A program made the translations under genes and the position numbers. The notes beneath the pieces are model-generated. The model was not told where the DNA came from, did not search any database, and saw only the letters and a program-made list of their open reading frames with translations. From Gammaproteobacteria bacterium (GTDB taxonomy: Bacteria > Pseudomonadota > Gammaproteobacteria > Coxiellales > Coxiellaceae): a stretch of 64,000 bases of DNA. Below are positions 54,296-63,934 of the stretch, one piece after another; within the stretch, counting starts at the first letter, position 1, and each line of letters begins with the position of its first letter. The stretch covers positions 1-64,000 of the forward strand of contig JAPLRF010000026.1 in the NCBI GenBank assembly GCA_026399315.1, read 5' to 3'.

Positions 54296-55045
54296 ATGAC
54301 AATCAAAAATTGGCCATTGTCTTTTGCTATTGCGCATCGTGGTGCATCCCTTTTAGCGCCTGAAAACACAATTTCCGCTTTAAAAAAGGCAAAAGAGCAG
54401 GGTGCGCATTCAGTTGAATGTGATATTCAATTAACCCGCGACCAGCAGCCAGTTATTTTCCACGATGAAACATTGGCACGCACAAGTAATGGGCGTGGAC
54501 GTTTGTGTGATGCCACATTAGCAAGAATTCAAGCGCTCGATGCAGGCACCTGGTTTTCCGCGGATTACAAAGATGAGCGTGTGCCGACATTAGAGGAGTG
54601 GCTAAAAACCGCCGCAAATTTAAAATTAAATTTAAATTTAGAAATGAAAGCAATCAGTAAAAAAGAATCCATTACCCTTGCGACATTATTAATTGATCAT
54701 TTACAAAAATTTTGGCCGGCGCATTCAACTTCATTGTTGATTTCAAGCAGCAATCAATTTGCGTTAATGCAAGTTGCAGAGCGAGCAAAAAGTTTACCCT
54801 TAGGATTCATCACTGAAAAAATACTAACAGAAAAAAATGCGGTTGAATTAAATAAAGCGAACATTGTTTCTGTGCACCAACTACATTCACAATTAAATCA
54901 AAAATATATCGACATGCTGCATGCAAATGATTTAAATGTATTGGCTTATACTATTAATGATTTAGACCGCGCTAAAGAATTACAGGCGATGGGAGTTGAT
55001 GGCATTTTTACAGACAATGATATCTTGTTTAAAATGCCCGGTTAA
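54296..55045 (+). CDS. ugpQ: Glycerophosphodiester phosphodiesterase
   Basis: A 249-residue cytosolic enzyme releasing glycerol 3-phosphate from deacylated phospholipids. The family signature is complete: AHRGASLLAPENT, then VECDIQLTRDQQPVIFHDETLART, with the metal-binding Glu and Asp and both histidines; LDAGTWF and the C-terminal WTINDLDRA-type block (AYTINDLDRA) follow. No signal peptide, so cytoplasmic UgpQ type rather than periplasmic GlpQ. It overlaps the convergent asparaginase stop by four bases. Confidence 0.93.
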   Translation: MTIKNWPLSFAIAHRGASLLAPENTISALKKAKEQGAHSVECDIQLTRDQQPVIFHDETLARTSNGRGRLCDATLARIQALDAGTWFSADYKDERVPTLEEWLKTAANLKLNLNLEMKAISKKESITLATLLIDHLQKFWPAHSTSLLISSSNQFALMQVAERAKSLPLGFITEKILTEKNAVELNKANIVSVHQLHSQLNQKYIDMLHANDLNVLAYTINDLDRAKELQAMGVDGIFTDNDILFKMPG

Positions 55046-56280
55046 TGCGTGAAGGATCCGTGAAGCCCTTCAACAGCGCTGCTCAAAGGAGAAGGTGCAA
55101 ATGTGTCGGAAGTGAGCGCGTTTGATCCGTTGGTGTTAGGCGTTTCACCAGCTTCTTTTAGGAGTCGAAAGCTTTTTGCGAAAAAGCGATGTCGATCGGG
55201 TGTGTGTGAGAACAGAGGTGAGTGTCGTTCTTCAGCATGATGATTTGAGGCTAGCGCAAATTCACCGACCATATCGCTTACTAATAGCGCTCTGATTGCT
55301 TCAGGTGAATATCCTTTGTTAAATAAATAGAGCAATTTTGCACGAACACTTTCTTCTGTTTGTGCGCCCGCCGAAATAATATGACAAGATGCTAAGGCAG
55401 CTCCAGAAGCATACATGCCTGATGCCGTATTGCTCTGGCCGCATTGTGAGCGGTTGATAATCATAACGCCGTCTGCATTTGCCTTTGCCAGCAATTCAAT
55501 AGTATGGTCGTTGATTGGCATGTTACCATCGCCCAAAGTTTGGAGAATAACAACATCAGCGCCCGTCAGCGTTTGCCCTAGCCAATCAACATCAAAGTTA
55601 GGTTCAACACGGAAAAAACGTATTTTGGGTGAGCATGGATTTAAAAGTGTTAGTTCAGGCTTTCTATTCAGTAAAGCACCTTGCAATAGATGTTGCTCGT
55701 TGAGGTGAATATGATTCCTGTGATCAATTTGTCCTAGCAACGGATAATTAGGCGATGTAAAGGCTTTAAAGGCCGTGGTAGAGGTTTTAACGGCGCGATT
55801 TGCGCGAAGTAGGTCGCCATCGAAACAAATGGCGATTTCCTTGAGTTGTGGGCAGTTTCCAGCAATTCGAATGGCGTTCGTGATATTGTTTCTGGCGTCA
55901 TTATGCGGTACTGATAAAGGTTTTTGTGCGCCGGTTAAAATAACGGGCTTTGACAAGCCATTCAGCATGAATGATAAAGCCGAACCTGTGTGTGCCATTG
56001 TGTCGGTGCCGTGTAATACGACGAAACCATCGTAATTGTCGTACTGATCGTAAATGTCTGTTGCTATTTGATTCCAATTTAAAATCGTCATTTGTGAAGA
56101 ATCGAGAAGAGGACTATAGATTTTTGTTTCTATGGCGGGCATGTTTATTGCGCAAAGTTCAGGAACTTCCCGATATAGTATTGTCTGGAATAGCTCGGGC
56201 GTTGCCGGTATGAGTGCGCCGCATTCATCAGGAACCATGCTCAGTGTTCCGCCAGTGCATATGACTAATATTTTTGACAT
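55042..56280 (-). CDS. ansA: L-asparaginase, type I-like with C-terminal extension
   Basis: Hydrolyses asparagine to aspartate and ammonia. The 412-residue protein starts at 56280 (MSKILVICTGGTLSM), with the nucleophile Thr in CTGGTLS, the second triad HGTDTMAHTGSALS, and TGAQKP. It lacks a signal peptide, so it is the cytoplasmic type. The last about 75 residues, after the normal end of the fold, form a Ser/Pro/His-rich tail of unknown use. The start is preferred over an upstream ATG at 56331 that lacks homology. Confidence 0.9.
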   Translation of the reverse strand: MSKILVICTGGTLSMVPDECGALIPATPELFQTILYREVPELCAINMPAIETKIYSPLLDSSQMTILNWNQIATDIYDQYDNYDGFVVLHGTDTMAHTGSALSFMLNGLSKPVILTGAQKPLSVPHNDARNNITNAIRIAGNCPQLKEIAICFDGDLLRANRAVKTSTTAFKAFTSPNYPLLGQIDHRNHIHLNEQHLLQGALLNRKPELTLLNPCSPKIRFFRVEPNFDVDWLGQTLTGADVVILQTLGDGNMPINDHTIELLAKANADGVMIINRSQCGQSNTASGMYASGAALASCHIISAGAQTEESVRAKLLYLFNKGYSPEAIRALLVSDMVGEFALASNHHAEERHSPLFSHTPDRHRFFAKSFRLLKEAGETPNTNGSNALTSDTFAPSPLSSAVEGLHGSFTH

Positions 56281-56442
56281 AATTTTTGACAACCTATAAA
56301 GTTTATCGCATATCATGAGTGAATAGGTCAATTTTACACCCTGGTTGTTTTTTCACAATCAAAACGGCGAAAAGAAAACTTAACATTATGTTAAGTAAAA
56401 ACATATGTTACTGTAACCTTTGTAAAATAAGGATCAATTATA

Positions 56443-57633
56443 ATGGAAATGCTTAATTTATCTGAAACAAAAACCCAATGGATTGTCTGGACCTTATTGT
56501 GTTTGATGCCAATAATTGGCATGTGCATCGATCTTGTAGCACCTTCATTGCCTGCTATCGCCAGTGATTTTAATGTTATTAATCATATGGCTCAAAACGT
56601 TATTTCATTTTATTTATTGGGATATGCGCTTGGCAATTTTTTATCGGGTTTTTTAATTGATGCTTATGGACGACAAAAAATTATCCGGTTTTCCTTGTTT
56701 GGATTTATTGTGGCAAGTCTATTGCCGATTATTTTTCACAACATGTCATTATTGTTCTTTGCGCGTGTGATGCAAGGATTAACAATTGGCGCTGTTTCGG
56801 TGACGTTGCGGGCCATATGTGCTGATGTGTTACCCCCTGAAAAATTAACCAAGTTGGGTCCATGGTTTGGTGCGATGTGGGGGTTGGGTCCAATCTTTGG
56901 TCCTGTGATCGGTGGTTATTTTCAAGTTTATTTTGGCTGGCAAGCGGGGTTTTATTTTTTTGGATTGATCGGCCTGATTGCGTTTATCGCTGTTTATATC
57001 ATCGTTCCAGAAACGCATCTTGATAAACATCCTTTGCAGCTTTCACGGATTAAAAAGGATGTTTTTCAGGTGCTTTGTCATCCTGTTTTTATGGGCATCA
57101 CGATGTTAATGGGGTTGACTTATTCCTTACTGATTATTTTTAATGTTGCAGGCCCTTTTTTAATTCAAGGCACAATGCATTATTCTCCGATATTTTTCGG
57201 ACATGTTGCTTTTTTTCTGGGTGTTGTTTTTGTGGGCGGTACTTTTTTTGGGAAGTATTTATTAAAAAAACACTCAGTTGAAAAAATTTGGTTAGTCGGT
57301 ATTAATCTATCATTATTGGTTGGCATTATTTCATTTGTCATCAGTTATGTCGACCCTCAGAGCGTCGTGTTAACGGTATTCATTAGTGCGTTGATGTTTA
57401 TATCGTGCGGTGTTTTATTTCCTCTGTCTCTCGGAAAAGGCTTATCACTTTTTCGCCATGTTGCGGGAACGGCAACGGCTGTGATGTATTTGGTGAATAT
57501 TTCCATCAGCAGTCTTTCTTCTTATTTTGTTGGATTTTTTAAAATGACAAGCCTGATCGAATTGTCGAGCATGTATTTATTTTTGGTCGCTGTGATTGCT
57601 TTATTGTATTGGACTTTATTGAAGAGATCGTAG
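56443..57633 (+). CDS. MFS transporter, Bcr/CflA-like
   Basis: A 396-residue carrier with about twelve membrane segments. The N-terminal half has DLVAPSLPAIASDF, motif A FLIDAYGRQKI, and motif C-like LGPIFGPVIGGYF, the pattern of Bcr/CflA drug:proton antiporters. An AAGGATC ribosome site precedes the ATG at 56443 (an ATG at 56449 is an alternative). Monocistronic between the divergent asparaginase gene and a palindromic element. It is not closely similar to the MFS at 343. Confidence 0.88.
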   Translation: MEMLNLSETKTQWIVWTLLCLMPIIGMCIDLVAPSLPAIASDFNVINHMAQNVISFYLLGYALGNFLSGFLIDAYGRQKIIRFSLFGFIVASLLPIIFHNMSLLFFARVMQGLTIGAVSVTLRAICADVLPPEKLTKLGPWFGAMWGLGPIFGPVIGGYFQVYFGWQAGFYFFGLIGLIAFIAVYIIVPETHLDKHPLQLSRIKKDVFQVLCHPVFMGITMLMGLTYSLLIIFNVAGPFLIQGTMHYSPIFFGHVAFFLGVVFVGGTFFGKYLLKKHSVEKIWLVGINLSLLVGIISFVISYVDPQSVVLTVFISALMFISCGVLFPLSLGKGLSLFRHVAGTATAVMYLVNISISSLSSYFVGFFKMTSLIELSSMYLFLVAVIALLYWTLLKRS

Positions 57634-57660
57634 GCGGTAGTCTGCGTGTCAATGCATGTC

Positions 57661-57955
57661 GTCATTGGCCAGGGTAAACGCATCTTAATTTTGTTCATAA
57701 CAGCAAATACGCATTGAATAGAATGTAATGATTTATTTACAAAGCGTGATGCTGCTATTCTTTCGGGCTAGTGAATGCGTACGGAAGCCTCCGCGTGAGC
57801 GGAGTGCGAAAGCTATTTAATTTTTCGCGCCCGACTAACGTCGGGGCTTCCATGCACTCACTTAATGCAAAAACACGCTATTCGGCTATTTAGAATCAAT
57901 ATACGCTTTCGGTCATGAGCCAAATTAAGATGCGTTTACCCTGGTCACTGGCGAT
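57661..57955. mobile_element. Nested palindromic element (MITE-like)
   Basis: The 389-base gap is mostly this element. Perfect 23-bp inverted arms (57669-57691 with 57922-57944) enclose a second pair of arms of the REP-like family: GTGAATGCGTACGGAAGCC (57774 on) against GGCTTCCATGCACTCAC (57844-57860), each with its own hairpin. TCATTGG on the left and TCACTGG on the right directly outside the arms look like a degraded target duplication. No coding content. Confidence 0.75.
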
Positions 57956-58022
57956 GGAGGTAGCTATCAAGTTCGAAATCATATTAAAATAACGGAAATC
58001 ATTTCTATCACAGGTAGATTTT

Positions 58023-59099
58023 ATGCGTGAATCCAATCCCTTGCTGTCTTCAATCTCTGACTGGTTTCGTCGAAATTTTTCTGACCCAGCCACGGTGGGT
58101 TTGTTTTTCACAGTGCTTTTTATGTTGTTATTCCTTGAATTTTTCGGCCATTTTTTCATGCCTGTTTTGATTAGCATTGTGCTGACTTATTTATTATTGT
58201 CTGTCGTTCGGTTATTGCAACGCTCGCGTATCCCACACTTTTTAGCGGTTTTAATCGTTTTCTCTGTTTTTATTGGCCTGGTGGTTTTTGCTTTGGTGGG
58301 GCTCTTGCCTGTTGTTATTCGACAACTGGAAAACCTAGCAACCGAATTGCCGAATGCTTTTTCGCAAGGGGATCAGTGGATGACAACCTTGATGCAAAAA
58401 TACCCTGTTATTTTTGCGGATCCGCGTTTTCAGCAGTCGATTTTATTTCTGCAAAATGAAATGTCGCACGCAGGGCAACTGGCGATGAAGCATGTTTGGA
58501 CTTTAATACCCAGCTTAATCACGGTTGTTCTCTATTTTATTTTAGTGCCCTTGTTGTTATTTTTCTTTTTGAAAGACAGCCGTAAAATTGTTCATTGGTT
58601 TACGCAGTTTTTGCCAAAGAATCGCAGCCTGGTGATGAATGTGTGGCAGGATGTTAATCAAAAAATTGCTTGTTATGTGCGTGGTCGTGTGATTGAAGTG
58701 TTGATCGTTGGGTTTTTATCCTGCATCGCTTTTGTATCACTGGGTATGGAATATTCTGTGTTGATGGGCGTGTTGGTTGGTTTGTCTGTCATTATTCCTT
58801 ATATCGGCGCTGTGCTGGTAACGATCCCTGTTTTTATTATCGCGTTAATGCAGTGGGGAATTGCCCCACATTTTTTATATTTAATGATTGCTTACGCTGT
58901 GATTATTTTAATTGATGCGAATGTGATTATCCCATTATTGTTTTCTGAAACGATGGATTTACACCCTGTCGTAATTATTTTGTCCGTATTGGTATTTGGT
59001 GGAATATGGGGATTTTGGGGGGTGTTTTTCGCAATTCCGCTGGCGACAGTGGGGGATGTGATACTGCGTAATTGGCCGAGAGAGGGGTGTGATATTTGA
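58023..59099 (+). CDS. AI-2E/PerM family membrane permease
   Basis: A 358-residue membrane protein of the UPF0118/AI-2E exporter family: paired hydrophobic N-terminal helices, a soluble middle segment, then the conserved LVPLLLFFFLKD and GLSVIIPYIGAVLVTIP blocks and C-terminal helices. Members include TqsA-, PerM- and Na+/H+ antiporter-like proteins, so the substrate is open. Monocistronic, between two repeat-rich gaps. Confidence 0.88.
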   Translation: MRESNPLLSSISDWFRRNFSDPATVGLFFTVLFMLLFLEFFGHFFMPVLISIVLTYLLLSVVRLLQRSRIPHFLAVLIVFSVFIGLVVFALVGLLPVVIRQLENLATELPNAFSQGDQWMTTLMQKYPVIFADPRFQQSILFLQNEMSHAGQLAMKHVWTLIPSLITVVLYFILVPLLLFFFLKDSRKIVHWFTQFLPKNRSLVMNVWQDVNQKIACYVRGRVIEVLIVGFLSCIAFVSLGMEYSVLMGVLVGLSVIIPYIGAVLVTIPVFIIALMQWGIAPHFLYLMIAYAVIILIDANVIIPLLFSETMDLHPVVIILSVLVFGGIWGFWGVFFAIPLATVGDVILRNWPREGCDI

Positions 59100-59119
59100 C
59101 AAGCACAACGAACCTTGAC

Positions 59120-59160
59120 TCAGAGCCCCGAGCGTTAGCGAGTGGAAAGTAGCGTCGAAC
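59120..59160. repeat. REP-like fragment
   Basis: GAGCGTTAGCGAGTGGAAAG lies between the permease and the convergent ybaB gene. It shares GTTAGCGAGTGGAA-type sequence with 43455-43475. Confidence 0.4.
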
Positions 59161-59167
59161 TTGTTAA

Positions 59168-59488
59168 TTATTCCCCACTCAACATCCCGCCAGCCGCGCC
59201 CAGCAAACCTTCTTTTTCTTTTTCAATTTTCTTTGCGGCATCGTTAATGGCGGCAGCAATTAATTCTAACAAAATGGCTTTATCTTCTTTTAAAATGTCA
59301 TCGTCTATCGTGACAGCAAGCGCATAACCCTGAGCATTAAATTTAATTTGCACAGCACCGGCGCCAGATTCACCCATCACTTCAATTTTCGCCAATTTGT
59401 CTTGTGCTTCCGACATCATTTCTTTTATTTTGCCTGCGTTTTTCATCAGACTTGCAATATTACCCAAATTAAATTTATCACCAAACAT
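59168..59488 (-). CDS. ybaB: YbaB/EbfC nucleoid-associated protein
   Basis: A 106-residue DNA-binding protein of the YbaB family. It has the N-terminal helix with MKNAGKIKEMM, the central GESGAGAVQIKFNAQGYALAV strands, and the C-terminal helix with AAAINDAAKKIE. It lies 11 bases after recR. In most gammaproteobacteria ybaB is between dnaX and recR; here a divergent paralogue occupies that place. Confidence 0.93.
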   Translation of the reverse strand: MFGDKFNLGNIASLMKNAGKIKEMMSEAQDKLAKIEVMGESGAGAVQIKFNAQGYALAVTIDDDILKEDKAILLELIAAAINDAAKKIEKEKEGLLGAAGGMLSGE

Positions 59489-59499
59489 AAAAAACCCCG

Positions 59500-60099
59500 T
59501 TATGAAAAAATGGCACGTGAATTAAACGCATGCGATAGCGTGCTACCATCTAAATATTCTAATTCCCCGCCCATGGGGACACCATGTGCGATACGCGTGC
59601 ATGACATTTTACGGGTATCGACAAAGTTTGCAATATATTGTGCAGTTGCTTTTCCCTCAATGGTAGGGTTGGTTGCTAAAATGATTTCTTGAATAGGCTC
59701 ATCTTTTAAGCGCGCCAATAATTGTGGGATGCCAATATTGTCAGGTGAAATACCATCGAGCGGCGACAAATGCCCGTGTAATACAAAATAAACCCCTTTA
59801 AATGCGTGCGTTTGTTCTAGTGCAATCACATCGGCGGGGCTTTCAACAATACATAGTAATGTTTGATTGCGCTTTGGATTACTGCAAAGCGAGCATTGTG
59901 CTTGCTCTGTGAATTGACGGCAGCGTTGACATTGCCCTACCGATAGAACAGCGTGTTTTAAAGCGTCAGAGAGCGTTTTCGCTTTTTCCTTCCCCTTATC
60001 TGTTAGTAATTGATACGCTAAGCGTTGCGCCGATTTTGGGCCGATGCCAGGTAATGCGCGCAACGCGTCGATTAATTGCTTTGTCAGTGGGCTAAACAT
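59500..60099 (-). CDS. recR: Recombination mediator RecR
   Basis: A 199-residue RecFOR component that loads RecA at gaps. Helix-hairpin-helix near the N-terminus (LPGIGPKSAQRLA), four-cysteine zinc finger (CQRC and CSLC), Toprim domain (IVESPADVIALE) and a C-terminal GGELEYLD. Cotranscribed with dnaX and the two YbaB-like genes. Confidence 0.96.
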   Translation of the reverse strand: MFSPLTKQLIDALRALPGIGPKSAQRLAYQLLTDKGKEKAKTLSDALKHAVLSVGQCQRCRQFTEQAQCSLCSNPKRNQTLLCIVESPADVIALEQTHAFKGVYFVLHGHLSPLDGISPDNIGIPQLLARLKDEPIQEIILATNPTIEGKATAQYIANFVDTRKMSCTRIAHGVPMGGELEYLDGSTLSHAFNSRAIFS

Positions 60100-60173
60100 A
60101 AATTCCTAATGCGCTTACTACACTCGCTTGCGCTCGTTTCGTGCGTGCTTCTGTGCTAAATTCACTGGTCTTT

Positions 60174-60533
60174 CTATTTGTCAGCTTCGTCTTCTTTTTT
60201 AGGCATCGACAAATTTTTAATTTCATCCGGGATTTGCATTTGTTGTAATAATTCCATGGTTTTGCTTTGCGTTGCTTCTTGAATTTTTTTAACCACATCT
60301 TCCCATGATTCACGAATGCGCAGTTTAAATTCCTTTACGCCGCCTTGTAATGCTTTGTCTGTGAAATCGATATCAACAAAAGTGTATGTTGCAGTCATGG
60401 TGATTTTGACTGTTTTGTCTGTCGATTCACCGCTGACGATGATGTCAGCTAAATTTTTATAGGTGGATTGCATTTGATTTTGCATGTCCATAATGCTGTT
60501 TTGAATATCTGAAAGTAGTTTGTTTTCTGGCAT
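60174..60533 (-). CDS. YbaB-like paralogue between dnaX and recR
   Basis: A 119-residue protein with the YbaB layout: a long N-terminal helix ([14 protein letters not shown]), a strand block [18 protein letters not shown] that parallels GESGAGAVKI, then a helical region ([13 protein letters not shown]) and an acidic Lys/Glu/Asp tail. It holds the gene position normally taken by ybaB, while canonical YbaB lies after recR. The identity is weak enough that a homology search is needed. A GGAG ribosome site precedes the ATG. Confidence 0.7.
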   Translation of the reverse strand: MPENKLLSDIQNSIMDMQNQMQSTYKNLADIIVSGESTDKTVKITMTATYTFVDIDFTDKALQGGVKEFKLRIRESWEDVVKKIQEATQSKTMELLQQMQIPDEIKNLSMPKKEDEADK

Positions 60534-60548
60534 GTTTTTCTCCGAGGG

Positions 60549-62093
60549 TTATTTTAAGGGCTCAATACTGTCTTCAAGTAGTTTAGCATCAAATGTGGTA
60601 ACAATCCGATGAATTGAGGGGTCAGCGGAAATGGCTATTTTTGCCGATTGTTTGTCGGCTTCGTGCGCCCGTACCGCCATATCGGCGGGCGTGTCCATCA
60701 TGTTTTCCTTGTTTTTTTCAATGGTGATGGTGACTTTGATTTTCTCGCCCTTGTTTGCCGCAAAGGCTTCTTCGATGCGTTCTTGGTGTTTTGTGTTGAG
60801 CAATGCTGAATATTTGGGCTGTATGCTTAACTGCAATACGCCATTTTTTAATTCACGCAGATTGCAATGTTGCGCGAGAGCGAGCGTGGGGCCGGCAAGT
60901 TTAAGTTCTGACAGCAGGGTGTTCCACGATGTTGCGACATCATTTTTTACTGTGGTCGTTGCAGTGCTGACATGAGCATGAGTTGATGTCAGGGGTTTGG
61001 TCTGCGCCTTCGTTTCCGTAATTGTAAAAGCCATTATTCGCATTACAATCATCTCAAAACCAATTTGTGCGGTTGGGGCTAAGGGTAAATCGCGTTGCCC
61101 AATTAGCGCAATTTGATAATAAAGTTGCGCATCTTCAGGAGACAAAGCGCGCGCCATATTTTTTAGCTCAGGATTGGCGGCATTAAATACAGCCCCTTCC
61201 GTGAATTGCAAAACAGTGATTTGATATAGCTGGGTGAGCAATTCAGATAAGCAGCGCGAAAAATGAATGCCATTATCTGCCCATTTTTGGGTAAGTGACA
61301 ATGCTGCTTGCGCATTATTTTCATGAATCGCTTTTAAAAGTGTCGTTATTTCTGTTTGATCCGATAATCCCAGTAAGCTTTGCGTTTCTGTAGTGGTGAT
61401 TTTTCCGTTGCCGTAAGCAATGCATTGATCGAGCAAGCTTAAGCTGTCGCGCATGCTGCCATTGGAAGATGTGCTAATTAAGGCTAATGCACCTGCTTCA
61501 AAGTCAATTTTTTCAGATACTAAAATATGGGCCAATTGTTTTTCGATTTGCTCAGGAATCATTTTTGATAAATGAAATTGCAAACAACGCGACAGCACAG
61601 TAGCGGGTAATTTTTGAGGGTCGGTGGTTGCCAATAAAAATTTAACATGCTCAGGTGGTTCTTCCAATGTTTTTAATAAAGCATTGAAACTATGCGTTGA
61701 TAGCATGTGAACTTCATCGATTAGATAAATTTTAAATTTACCTTTTGTTGGCGCGTAAGGGATGTTGTCGAGCAATTCACGCGTGTCTTCAACTTTGGTT
61801 CGAGAAGCAGCATCGATTTCATATAAATCAGGGAAGCGCCCACTGTCTATTTCTTGACAGCTCGAACACTGATCGCAAGGCGTTGCGGTGATACCGGTTT
61901 CGCAGTTTAAACACTTTGCAAAAATACGGGCAAGGGTTGTTTTGCCGGTGCCGTGTGTGCCCGTAAATAAATAAGCGTGATGCAGCTTGTTGTTGGTGAG
62001 TGCGTGACTGAGTGCTTGAATCACATGGGCTTGACCGACAACGTCGTTAAAACGTTTTGGACGCCATTTTCGAGCAAGCGCTTGATAGGGCAT
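60549..62093 (-). CDS. dnaX: DNA polymerase III subunit tau/gamma
   Basis: Clamp-loader ATPase of 514 residues: Walker A GTHGTGKTT, zinc module C-x8-CDQCSSC, Walker B LIDEVHML, sensor LLATTDPQKLP, and the C-terminal region that binds polymerase. At this length it lacks much of the tau tail of Escherichia coli. First gene after the 4.5S RNA in the same direction; the clamp-loader-YbaB-RecR order is conserved. Confidence 0.95.
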   Translation of the reverse strand: MPYQALARKWRPKRFNDVVGQAHVIQALSHALTNNKLHHAYLFTGTHGTGKTTLARIFAKCLNCETGITATPCDQCSSCQEIDSGRFPDLYEIDAASRTKVEDTRELLDNIPYAPTKGKFKIYLIDEVHMLSTHSFNALLKTLEEPPEHVKFLLATTDPQKLPATVLSRCLQFHLSKMIPEQIEKQLAHILVSEKIDFEAGALALISTSSNGSMRDSLSLLDQCIAYGNGKITTTETQSLLGLSDQTEITTLLKAIHENNAQAALSLTQKWADNGIHFSRCLSELLTQLYQITVLQFTEGAVFNAANPELKNMARALSPEDAQLYYQIALIGQRDLPLAPTAQIGFEMIVMRIMAFTITETKAQTKPLTSTHAHVSTATTTVKNDVATSWNTLLSELKLAGPTLALAQHCNLRELKNGVLQLSIQPKYSALLNTKHQERIEEAFAANKGEKIKVTITIEKNKENMMDTPADMAVRAHEADKQSAKIAISADPSIHRIVTTFDAKLLEDSIEPLK

Positions 62094-62161
62094 ATCACAT
62101 CTCTACTGTGTCGATTATATTTATTATCTTACGTGATTTTTTAAAGCAGGGAACTATTTTT

Positions 62162-62280
<119 letters not shown>

Positions 62281-62388
62281 AAAAACAGAAGCGAATCATA
62301 CCGAATTTTTTATAGTGGTGCTAGTGAAAAAAGTATTTGTCGCAGGGCGCCCTGGTATTTGTCGTGGACGGATAATTTATAATGCGCT

Positions 62389-63750
62389 CTACTTTCTATT
62401 CAGCATCGCCAAAGCGCGATCATATTTTTCTTCAACATCTTCTTTTAAACTGCCGGTTTCTTTAACGAAGACCATGATAATGACGCATATAATCAATGAA
62501 ATCGGGATTAAAGTTAATGCAAACATGTAATTTGCCATCGTGTAATTTTCAACACCTGCGGTGGCGATACTGTGATGACTGTAATCCAATAAATAACCAA
62601 CAAGCGGGGTAATCACTAATCCGCTGAGCATAATTAAGGTGTTGGTAAAGGCAATAACAGTACCTGCAATTTTGTTTGAGTAATTTTCTTTGGCGATGGC
62701 AAAAACCAGTGGGTGCGTTCCCATTGCAACACCCATAAAGAAAAATAAAATATAAAGTGCTGATTCGGGAATGATGTGACCAGTGATAACAGGTGTGTAA
62801 AGCAAAATCGAAAATAGAACAGCTTCAATCAACATGCTAATAATAAGGGGCTTGCAGCGTTTTCCTACTTTATCTGAGTACGCACCAAACAGAGGACCAC
62901 AAATAATCCATCCTGCAAAAAAGACAGACATGCATAAAGGCGCTGAAGATCTTGATAGATGATAAACTGTTTTTAAAAAGGGAATTCCAAATAAATCGCC
63001 AATGACGGCAGACGGCAAGTAAAATAAACAACCCACGACACCTACTAACCAGATTTGTGGATTTTTACCGATCAAGCATAATTTTTTAAAGATGTTGGTT
63101 TTATCGTTTGTATTCAAACAGCTTTGATTTTTATTTTTTACTTTAGTGTCGGGTGTATCTTTTAAAACAAAAACGATTAAAAATGCGATAAACAAACCGA
63201 TTCCAATTAATAAATTAATTGAGCTTTGCATGCCGTCGACAATATTGATGTGCGCTAAAACATCATCAGCAAACATGGCCCCTAACATACCCAGCGAATC
63301 CATGATGGTGGTTGCAAAACCAAAATGTCGACGCGACAACCAAACCGATGCCACTTTTAACGCGGAAACATAGGCAAATGCGCTACCCAAACCAACAACC
63401 AAACGCCCAAACTCAGCCAAGTGAAGGTTGCGTGTCGAATAAAATACAATAAATCCAAAGATACATGATAGGCAGGCAATAAATAAAACACGTCTAACAG
63501 AATAACGATCAACCAATAAACCAGCGGGAATTTGCATCACGGTATAAGCGATGTAATAGAAGAAAGAAGTGAGCATGGACAGCGAAGTGGCATTGATTTG
63601 AAAAATCTGCATCAATGTGCCTGACATGGTGCTGGGAAGGGTGCGAATAATAATCTCAAAGAAATAATAAAGACCAGCAATGCTCCAAATAATCCAGGGA
63701 ATGGCGTTGACAGGAATGAATCGCATATTGTGGAGGTTGAGTGTTCGCAT
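62389..63750 (-). CDS. MFS transporter, Pht-like
   Basis: A 453-residue, twelve-helix carrier with motif A LLVDRYSVRRVLF and a second-half repeat AYSDKVGKRCKP. The organisation resembles the Legionella Pht (phagosomal transporter) and phthalate/hexuronate MFS groups, some of which import amino acids or nucleosides in intracellular bacteria (family knowledge). The substrate is not decidable here. The start at 63750 follows AAGGAAA; a later ATG (MRFIPVN) is possible. It diverges from fabV. Confidence 0.85.
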   Translation of the reverse strand: MRTLNLHNMRFIPVNAIPWIIWSIAGLYYFFEIIIRTLPSTMSGTLMQIFQINATSLSMLTSFFYYIAYTVMQIPAGLLVDRYSVRRVLFIACLSCIFGFIVFYSTRNLHLAEFGRLVVGLGSAFAYVSALKVASVWLSRRHFGFATTIMDSLGMLGAMFADDVLAHINIVDGMQSSINLLIGIGLFIAFLIVFVLKDTPDTKVKNKNQSCLNTNDKTNIFKKLCLIGKNPQIWLVGVVGCLFYLPSAVIGDLFGIPFLKTVYHLSRSSAPLCMSVFFAGWIICGPLFGAYSDKVGKRCKPLIISMLIEAVLFSILLYTPVITGHIIPESALYILFFFMGVAMGTHPLVFAIAKENYSNKIAGTVIAFTNTLIMLSGLVITPLVGYLLDYSHHSIATAGVENYTMANYMFALTLIPISLIICVIIMVFVKETGSLKEDVEEKYDRALAMLNRK

Positions 63751-63934
63751 CGGTTTTTTCCTTGGGGCGTGACGCTAATTTTGGGGGATTGTAACAGAAA
63801 GAAGAGCCTTGAACTAATCGACAGACTTTTGAGCAAAATTTGATACGTTTTTTCCAAGTTTCAGAGTGTTAAGTGATTTTTATTCTCTGTATTTACTGTT
63901 AAACTGTGCCAAATATTTTCTTTTGGAGTTTATT

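Noticed and set aside
60705-60716. Possible dnaX frameshift slippery site A-AAA-AAC on the minus strand
   Set aside because: The heptamer is in frame, but A-AAA-AAC is a weak slip site, and I found no clear upstream Shine-Dalgarno-like stimulator or downstream hairpin. The main frame runs on to a plausible end.
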